From Marinobacter segnicrescens (lineage in GTDB: Bacteria > Pseudomonadota > Gammaproteobacteria > Pseudomonadales > Oleiphilaceae), in the NCBI RefSeq assembly GCF_900111555.1, contig NZ_FOHZ01000008.1:1-64000 (forward strand): a DNA stretch of 64,000 nucleotides, given 5' to 3'. The notes below the pieces were generated by a model. The model saw only the letters and a list, made by a program, of their open reading frames with translations, had not been told where the DNA came from and did no database searches. Shown here piece by piece: positions 58,254-64,000 of the stretch. The translations under genes were made by a program, and so were the position numbers. Positions within the stretch are counted from its first letter, which is position 1; each line of letters opens with the position of its first letter.

Positions 58254-59516
58254 TTAAAGCCCAAGTTCGCTCAATCCGGCCTGCCAGTCGCCACTGACAA
58301 CAAGCCAGTTGGTCCAGCTGCTCCAGGTCTGTGCCTGCAGGCGTAAACCGGAGGCGCGGGTATCCAGGCGTTGTTGAATCTGCAACAGGTACTCGGTGGC
58401 ATTGAGCTCACCCACCTGCCAGAGCCGCTCCAGAAGATCCAGACCTTCGTCCAGGCGTCCACTAACGGCCTGGTTCCAGTCTTGCAGGGCATTTCGGCTG
58501 CTCTGGTAGTTTTCCAGCGCTGTTTTCAGTTGGGCCTGCAGACGTTCGTATTCGGCGTGCATGCGAGCTTCCACCGCGAGGGCGTTACTGGCGGCGCTGT
58601 CCACTTCGTCGCTATAGTCATTGCGAACGTACAGGGGAATGCTGAAACTGAGGCCCACGATGTCGTTCTCGCCGTCTCTCGAGACGCTGGCGCCAATAAC
58701 CGGGTCAGCGTTACGGTTGCTTTTGGCAACATCGATTTCGGCCTGAGCAGCGGCTAGCTTGCTGCGCAGGGCAGCAATGCGGGGGTGGCGCTTAGCGAGC
58801 TCGTCCAGCCGGGTGCTTTCTATCGGTGGTGGCAGATCTTCCGGTAATCCGGGCCAGCCCCGCGGCGTACCGCTCGAAAGTTCTCGAACGGACTGCAATG
58901 CCTCGTTGGCCTGAACTCTCTGCTCGGCCAGGGTGCTTTGGCCTTCCGCCAGTGCAAGGCGTGCCAGGTCGAGATCTGTCTGGCCAATATCGCCCGCCCG
59001 CTTGCGGTCCTCAGACAGATCGACAAAGCGTTGCAGTACATCGACCCGGCTCTGGGCAAGGTCGACAAGGTGCTGGGATGTGCGGTAGCTAATCAGCGCC
59101 TTCAGTGCCTTAGCCGCAATCTGCTGTTCTACCAGAGAAAGCTCCGCCTTCGCGCTCAGAACATCGCCTTGAGCGGCCAGAGCACGAACCTCGCGTTTGT
59201 CGCTCCAGTCAATGGTTTGGCTGATACCGACGCCCAGTTTGCTGACTTCGTTACCGAAAGCCGCCTGTTCGCCTCCGCTTTCGGCCTCGAAGTTTAGCTC
59301 GGGGTTGTAGAGAGGCTGGGAAGCCGCGTTTTGTCGGCTGATGGCGGCATCTACCTCTTCGCGCGCGGCACGGACATCGAAGTGCTCTGCCGTCACCGAT
59401 TCGGCAAATTCGAGCAGGGTTGTTTCCGGGCTTGTAGTCTGGGAAGCGACCGCAGACCATGGGCTCGCCAATCCGCAGGCGAGGCCTATGGTTGCGAGCC
59501 ATGTTCGATATGACAT
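58254..59516 (-). CDS. czcC: TolC-family outer-membrane efflux protein (CzcC-like)
   Basis: A 420-residue outer-membrane channel subunit with a signal peptide (LATIGLACGLASPWSAVA) and two TolC-type repeats of long helices and strands (AISRQNAASQPLYNPELNFEAESGG and AEIDVAKSNRNADPVIGASVSRD). AGGAG precedes the ATG. It is first of the czcC-czcB-czcA set, 18 bases before the adaptor gene. Confidence 0.92.
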   Translation of the reverse strand: MSYRTWLATIGLACGLASPWSAVASQTTSPETTLLEFAESVTAEHFDVRAAREEVDAAISRQNAASQPLYNPELNFEAESGGEQAAFGNEVSKLGVGISQTIDWSDKREVRALAAQGDVLSAKAELSLVEQQIAAKALKALISYRTSQHLVDLAQSRVDVLQRFVDLSEDRKRAGDIGQTDLDLARLALAEGQSTLAEQRVQANEALQSVRELSSGTPRGWPGLPEDLPPPIESTRLDELAKRHPRIAALRSKLAAAQAEIDVAKSNRNADPVIGASVSRDGENDIVGLSFSIPLYVRNDYSDEVDSAASNALAVEARMHAEYERLQAQLKTALENYQSSRNALQDWNQAVSGRLDEGLDLLERLWQVGELNATEYLLQIQQRLDTRASGLRLQAQTWSSWTNWLVVSGDWQAGLSELGL

Positions 59517-59577
59517 GGATGACTCCTGGGTATATTACCTGAGACGTGGTTTTGGAATTCTGTGCAGAGAGACCGCG

Positions 59578-59904
59578 TCAGGCTCTGGGAGGCCGTTCGG
59601 GGGGCGCGATGAAGCGTGAGAAAAGGTAACTGGTGTAAATCACGGGGGATGGATTCGCACCGCGACACGTTGTCGTCAGCCTGGACGAGGGGAGTGCAAG
59701 ACCATGAATCACTGAATGGCAGTTCTGGTCGTGTCCGGTTTTGGCTTTCGAGTAATCTGTATTGTCGGCGTTTTCGCTCAACTCAATACTTGAGTGCTCA
59801 ACAGGAGACACATGTCCTGACGCCAGGTCAGTTGCCCAGCCCATGGCTGACACCAGCAAGAAGAAACATAAGAGAATTACTGGGAGTCTGTGTCGCACGG
59901 TCAA
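59578..59904 (-). CDS. Small secreted protein in the metal-efflux operon
   Basis: A 108-residue exported protein: signal peptide (LPVILLCFFLLVSAMGWATD), then a short Ser/His-containing part with Cys in DQNCHSVIH and TTCRGANPS. Similar small proteins often head czcCBA operons, but I do not recognise the family. There is no ATG; TTG at 59904 or GTG at 59898 are the candidate starts. It lies 60 bases before czcC. Could be a periplasmic metal-binding accessory. Confidence 0.5.
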   Translation of the reverse strand: MTVRHRLPVILLCFFLLVSAMGWATDLASGHVSPVEHSSIELSENADNTDYSKAKTGHDQNCHSVIHGLALPSSRLTTTCRGANPSPVIYTSYLFSRFIAPPERPPRA

Positions 59905-60059
59905 ACGTATCCTGTTTGCGTTTCGGCGCTATGAGCGAAAAGCATGGTATTGCAACCTTTCGGCCTATGCAACCTCGACCCTGATTTTACGGTTTCCGGA
60001 CAGCGGGGTTGAAAGTTGTCCCGGACCGCTGGTGTCCACTGCGGGTGGTGTTGGGACGG

Positions 60060-60968
60060 TCAGTCGTGGCCATAGATTCTCGCGTCCTTGTGGATATGGT
60101 CGGAATGTTCAAACTCCAGTGTTGAATGGTTTATGTCGAACTCCTGCTCAAGTACCCGCTTTATCCGGTATTTGGTGTTCTCGAGCTGGTCCCACAGGCT
60201 GTCTTCCACGACCACATGGGCCTCCAGCGAGGAATCATGTTCTCCCATCTGCCAGAAGTGTACATGGTGGAGGTCGATGACACCCTCAATGTCCAAGAGC
60301 GTCTGGATCACCGCATCGGTATCAATGTTCGTGGGACTGGCCAGCATAAGCGTTCTGATCGTGCCTCCGATTTCCGTCAGACCGAGATAGAGAATATAGC
60401 CGGCGATTCCTATGGTGATGGCAGGATCAACCCATCTCATGTCATAGAGCAGGATAAGGACCCCGGCAATAACCACGGCAACCGAGGCGAGAGCATCCGA
60501 GAGGTTGTGGAGGAACAGCGCCCGGATATTGATGCTGTCCTTCTGCATGGAATAAGTCAGCAAGGCGGTCAGTGTGTCCACCACCAGAGCGACACAGCCG
60601 AGCCAGACGACCCACCAGCCCTTGATATCCGGTGGGTCGATGATGCGCATGCCGCCTTCGTAGACCAGGTAGAGTCCGATAATGATCAATGACGTGTAGT
60701 TGATGAGGGCCGCGACGATCTCGATCCGACCGTATCCGAAGGTCATGCGTGCGTCAGCCGGACGGCGTGCGATTTTCCGGGCGGCATAGGCGATCACGAG
60801 CGATGCCATGTCGGAAAAATTATGCAGGGCGTCGGCAATCAAAGCCAGGCTGCCGGCAAAGATACCGCCAGCGATCTGTGCCAGAGTCAGGGTGGCGTTC
60901 GCCCAGATGGCCAGCGCAACCCGTTTGTCTCGGGAAGACGGATCAATGTGGGTGTGATCATGACTCAT
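60060..60968 (-). CDS. czcD: Cation diffusion facilitator (CzcD-like) exporter
   Basis: A 302-residue CDF antiporter moving zinc-like ions from cytoplasm to periplasm. The N-terminus is His-rich (MSHDHTHIDPSS). Six segments carry the metal site in ALIADALHNFSDMASLVIAY (segment 2) and LFLHNLSDALASVAVVI (segment 5). The cytoplasmic C-terminal domain has VIDLHHVHFWQMGEHDSSLEAHV. The ATG at 60968 has GGAG nine bases upstream. It lies upstream of the RND operon in the same orientation. Confidence 0.94.
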   Translation of the reverse strand: MSHDHTHIDPSSRDKRVALAIWANATLTLAQIAGGIFAGSLALIADALHNFSDMASLVIAYAARKIARRPADARMTFGYGRIEIVAALINYTSLIIIGLYLVYEGGMRIIDPPDIKGWWVVWLGCVALVVDTLTALLTYSMQKDSINIRALFLHNLSDALASVAVVIAGVLILLYDMRWVDPAITIGIAGYILYLGLTEIGGTIRTLMLASPTNIDTDAVIQTLLDIEGVIDLHHVHFWQMGEHDSSLEAHVVVEDSLWDQLENTKYRIKRVLEQEFDINHSTLEFEHSDHIHKDARIYGHD

Positions 60969-61162
60969 TACGTCAGGCTCCGAAAAAAATATCGTTAGAC
61001 TATAGATGTTTGTTGGTCGATCTGCCAATGCATGGTTGGTAGGTCCGGCATGCCTTTAATGTTTGATTGACACCTCTCCTCCAAATTCAGGTCGTGGCTT
61101 GCCTTCTCTGGTAGTCTGGCGATCGGCGATAGACTTCGGTTTTCTCTTGAGTGGTGGAAAAG

Positions 61163-62029
61163 ATGGCAGAAGAACTGGAAATCAAGCTGAGTCTTACCCC
61201 GGTTGCCCTGAACCAGGCCGCAGAGTGGCTGTCGGCCCAGACCGGTGTCAGTATAGGCGCTGAGAAGACGCTGATTAACCGTTACTACGATACCCCGGCC
61301 GGAGACCTCAACCACCAGAAAGTGGCCCTGCGCGTTCGTCAGGCAGGTGACAAGTATATCCAGACCCTGAAAACCAAGGGTGAGTTCGTGGATGGTGCTC
61401 ATCGGCGTCAGGAGTGGGAATGGCCCCTGATGGGCAGGGAGCTCAACATCGGCCTGATTGCCGACACCCCGGTGGGCCAGGATGTGAACCTGGCGGCACT
61501 GCAGCCGGTGTTCGAGACCAATTTTGTGCGGCGCATACGGATGCTGGAGGGGAGCGGTACCACCATCGAATGCGCCCTCGATCAGGGCAGCATCCTGGCC
61601 GGCGGGCAGCGTCGGGATCTGTGCGAGCTGGAACTTGAGCTGAAACAGGGCGACCCGGGGCCGTTGCTGGACTGGGCGCGGGCACTGGCGGGCAGGGTGC
61701 CTGTGTTCCTGAACCTGATCAGCAAGGCGGAGCAGGGTTATGCGCTCGCGGGGCTGCATCAGCCGGTCCCGCTGGCGGAGCAGGATCCGTTGGTGAACCG
61801 CGTGTTGCACGGTCTGTCACGGGCGTGGTTGTCGGGGGCCGTGGATGAGGCGTTGACGGCGGACCTGCGGGGGCTTTCGGATCGGGACGCGCTGCCAGAC
61901 ACGCTCGCCGGTGAACTGGCCTGGTTGAAGGGCGCGCTGGACTCGGGCGAGAATGTGGCTGATCTGGCCGCCGGCACCACCAGGCTCGGGCAACTACAGC
62001 TCGCTCTGCTGGAGCTGCCCGAAGAGTAA
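61163..62029 (+). CDS. CYTH domain protein (inorganic triphosphatase-like)
   Basis: A 288-residue protein. The CYTH signature EELEIKLSL (ExExK) opens the protein, followed by NRYYDTPAGDLNHQKVALRVRQ, KTKGEFVDGAHRRQEWEW and LCELELELKQGD, all part of the triphosphate tunnel. It resembles the CYTH part of E. coli YgiF, but its C-terminal helical part (about 205-288) is short and looks like a truncated CHAD domain. A GTG at 61151 is an alternative start. Confidence 0.85.
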   Translation: MAEELEIKLSLTPVALNQAAEWLSAQTGVSIGAEKTLINRYYDTPAGDLNHQKVALRVRQAGDKYIQTLKTKGEFVDGAHRRQEWEWPLMGRELNIGLIADTPVGQDVNLAALQPVFETNFVRRIRMLEGSGTTIECALDQGSILAGGQRRDLCELELELKQGDPGPLLDWARALAGRVPVFLNLISKAEQGYALAGLHQPVPLAEQDPLVNRVLHGLSRAWLSGAVDEALTADLRGLSDRDALPDTLAGELAWLKGALDSGENVADLAAGTTRLGQLQLALLELPEE

Positions 62030-62049
62030 CAGGATGACGGGGCGGGCCG

Positions 62050-63408
62050 TCACAGACCCAGCACCACCGAGGCAACGGTGAAATAGATCAGCACCCCGCT
62101 GACGTCCGCAATGGTGGTGATCAGCGGCATGCTGGCCGTCGCCGGGTCGAACTGCAGTTTATCCAGCAGGAAGGGCAGCAGCATGCCGATGATGCTGCCC
62201 ATCAGCACAACAATCAGCATCGAAATCGCCACCACGGTCGCGATATCCGGGCCCGCCTTGACCACGCCCACCACGGTGACCGCCGCCGCCATGGTCAGGC
62301 CCAGACCTGTGGCCACCAGGATATCCTTGCCCAGCAGCATGCCCCAGTCCTTTGCGGTGACGTCACCGGTGGCCAGGCCCCGCACCATCAGGGTGGCGGA
62401 CTGGGCGCCGGCGTTACCGCCACTGGCGATCAGCAGCGGCATGAAGAACAGCAGGGCGATGTGGCTGGAGATGGTCTGCTGGAAATGATCGATGCTGGCG
62501 CCGGTGAAGATGTTGGCGAACACCAGGATCACCAGCCACTGCACCCGTGAACGGTACAGCGAAAAGGGTGATGCCGTCTTCAGGCCCGTTTCCAGCCGGC
62601 CGACCGTGGCACCCTTGTGCATGTCCTCGGTGGCTTCGGCTTCGGCCACGTCCATGGCGTCATCGTAGGTCACGATGCCCACCAGGCGCTCGTCATCGTC
62701 GACAATCGGCAATGCCAGCAGGTCGTAGCGGGAGATCAGCCGGGCGACCTCCTCCTGCTCGGTGTGGGTATGGGCGGACACCAGGCCGGTGGCCATCAGG
62801 CCGTCCACCATGGCACCGGGGGCGCTGGTGATCAGGTTGCGCAGGGAGATAACGCCGATCAGCCGGTGGTCCTGGTCCACCACATAGGCCTGGTAGATGG
62901 TTTCCTTGTCCGGGGCGGTGTTCCTCAGCAGCGCCAGGGCGGACGCCACGGTCATGCCGGAGCTGACCACCGCGTAGTCGGACGTCATCAGGGCCCCGGC
63001 GGTGCCTTCCTCGAAACTGGCCAGCCGGCGCAGGTCTTCCCGCTCCCGGCTGGCCAGGGACTGGAACAGGGCATGCTGCTGGTTCTCGTCCAGCAAGTTG
63101 AAGAAGTCGGCCCGTTCGTCCGCCGACATGTCCGTGACGATGCCGGCCAGCTCCCGGTTGGGAATCAGGCGAGCAAAGACCCGTTGCATGTCCGGCCCAA
63201 TGTAGCCGAATACCTTGGCCTGCAATTCCATGGGCAGGCTTTGCAAAAGTTTCAGGCCGTGGCGGCCGTCCTCATCATGGGTATGCTCGATGAACTCGGC
63301 CAGGTCCGCCGCATTGAAAGCTGCCGCTGCAGCGCGAATGGCCTCCGGGTCGCCGGAAACCAGGGCGGAATCGAGTGGTTGGAAAAAGTCCGAGTCCAGG
63401 AATGCCAC
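62050..63408 (-). CDS. mgtE: Magnesium transporter MgtE
   Basis: A 452-residue channel-like transporter. N domain at about 20-135 (FNAADLAEFIEHTHDED, LPMELQAKVFGYIGPDMQRVFARL), CBS pair at about 140-270 (MTSDYAVVSSGMTVASALALL, LALPIVDDDERLVGIVTYDDAMDV) and five membrane segments from 285 (PLLIASGGNAGAQSATLMVRGLATGD). The CBS gate closes when cytoplasmic magnesium is high. It is 31 bases downstream of the ion-channel gene on the same strand. Confidence 0.96.
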   Translation of the reverse strand: MAFLDSDFFQPLDSALVSGDPEAIRAAAAAFNAADLAEFIEHTHDEDGRHGLKLLQSLPMELQAKVFGYIGPDMQRVFARLIPNRELAGIVTDMSADERADFFNLLDENQQHALFQSLASREREDLRRLASFEEGTAGALMTSDYAVVSSGMTVASALALLRNTAPDKETIYQAYVVDQDHRLIGVISLRNLITSAPGAMVDGLMATGLVSAHTHTEQEEVARLISRYDLLALPIVDDDERLVGIVTYDDAMDVAEAEATEDMHKGATVGRLETGLKTASPFSLYRSRVQWLVILVFANIFTGASIDHFQQTISSHIALLFFMPLLIASGGNAGAQSATLMVRGLATGDVTAKDWGMLLGKDILVATGLGLTMAAAVTVVGVVKAGPDIATVVAISMLIVVLMGSIIGMLLPFLLDKLQFDPATASMPLITTIADVSGVLIYFTVASVVLGL

Positions 63409-63439
63409 GCTGCACTGCCTCTAAGGGAGCCCGTAGGCG

Positions 63440-64000
63440 TTATCGGGGAGCTGCCGGATTCGCGGGTGGCTCGTGCATCGCGTGCCATTTCTCCAGGAAC
63501 TGCCGGTACCGCTCAAGGGCTTCTTCCACCACCGAGACGTCCGGGGTTTCGCTGGATTTGACCAGCACGATCAGGCCCTTGCCTTCCACCTCCTCGTTGG
63601 GTTCGGGGTGGCAGACGACGTTGTCGTTGTCGTCGATATAGGCCAGGGCCGTGCCGATACCGTGGCGAATCAGGGCGCTGACTATATCAGACCAGATCAG
63701 GTCGTCCAGTGTCAGGTTGTACCGGTGTGGATGATCCTGCTCATAATTGAACATATCCTCCAGTACCTTCTCGGTACCCGGTGACACTACCGCGCGAACC
63801 ATGATTTCCGGGTAGGTGCGTACCGGCCGGATGGTTGACCGTATACCGATGGAGCGGAAGCGTTGCCGGTTGTCATCCCGTACACATTCTACGGTGGTTT
63901 TACCCGCCAGGTTGAGTTCGCTCAGGCGGTGGGCGATGTCGAAGGTGTAGCTGTCAGATCCGGGGTCGGTCTCATCAAGGGCCAGTACCAGGATGTGGCG
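63440..64000 (-). CDS. Ion-channel / NAD-binding (TrkA-N type) protein, C-terminal part
   Basis: The last 186 codons of a gene that begins beyond the right edge. The first visible part reads HILVLALDETDPGSDSYTFD and LAGKTTVECVRDDNRQRF, which fits a Rossmann (RCK/TrkA-N) domain of a potassium-channel-family protein; SIGIRSTIRPVRTYPEIMVRAVVSPG and a C-terminal helix follow. An internal ATG at 63802 is not the true start because the frame is open to the window end. Assignment is moderate, since the membrane part is not seen. Confidence 0.65.
   Translation of the reverse strand, partial: RHILVLALDETDPGSDSYTFDIAHRLSELNLAGKTTVECVRDDNRQRFRSIGIRSTIRPVRTYPEIMVRAVVSPGTEKVLEDMFNYEQDHPHRYNLTLDDLIWSDIVSALIRHGIGTALAYIDDNDNVVCHPEPNEEVEGKGLIVLVKSSETPDVSVVEEALERYRQFLEKWHAMHEPPANPAAPR

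Overview
The window reads as chromosome of a free-living, flagellated marine gammaproteobacterium, most like Marinobacter. This is inferred from protein character and gene order (hisBHAF, yibN-secB beside gpmI-envC-ctpA-yibQ, glnA-DUF4124-ntrBC, uvrA near an MFS-ssb pair, flgP-flgT, PomA/PomB-type stator genes); no database search was possible. GC is moderately high, except in a few accessory stretches that are AT-richer.

Layout. Positions 1 to about 6.3 kb are accessory DNA: a cut-off IS630-type transposase, a tyrosine-recombinase integrase followed by a minus-strand run of small genes (two unknowns, a YkvA/DUF1232 protein, a DUF2787 protein), then two AT-rich secreted or membrane genes and a gene-poor tract ending at tRNA-Phe (6325-6400), whose 3' end faces the island and is a natural integration target. 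From 6.5 to 47.9 kb the window is core chromosome: yggX-mutY-asmA; a SRPBCC protein and hisB-hisH-hisA-hisF; yibQ-ctpA-envC-gpmI; yibN-secB; trmL; a thiolase; cca; flgP-flgT; a Lon-type protease; a thioredoxin-TPR protein; an LTA-synthase-like enzyme; uvrA; pomA-motB; MFS-ssb; ntrC-ntrB; a DUF4124 gene; glnA; typA; proline iminopeptidase and dtd. An IS3-family element with an A6G frameshift site (47880-49165) sits exactly at the end of dtd. From 49.6 to 61 kb lies an envelope and metal region: two porins, a ZIP-family transporter with an abnormal tail, and a heavy-metal efflux block (CDF exporter, small secreted protein, CzcC-, CzcB- and CzcA-like genes). The right end has a CYTH triphosphatase-like protein, MgtE and a cut-off ion-channel/NAD-binding protein.

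How the genes work together. The nitrogen block is self-consistent: glnA has a good sigma-54 promoter and a perfect NtrC-type palindrome upstream; a similar pair lies before ntrBC, and a weaker pair before the porin at 49.7 kb. The metal block moves divalent cations from cytoplasm to periplasm (CDF) and out through a tripartite RND pump whose adaptor has a long His/Glu-rich N-terminus. Envelope maintenance is represented by EnvC (amidase activation), CtpA, YibQ and the sulfatase-fold enzyme.

The most unusual non-gene signal is a family of four large intergenic structures (12.17, 22.18, 22.47 and 25.85 kb). Each has an outer stem of 17-25 bp whose sequence differs from copy to copy but is always self-complementary, enclosing a core with two small hairpins, usually with GGGA or related loops: a three-way-junction fold. 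I found no description of it from memory and rank it first for follow-up.
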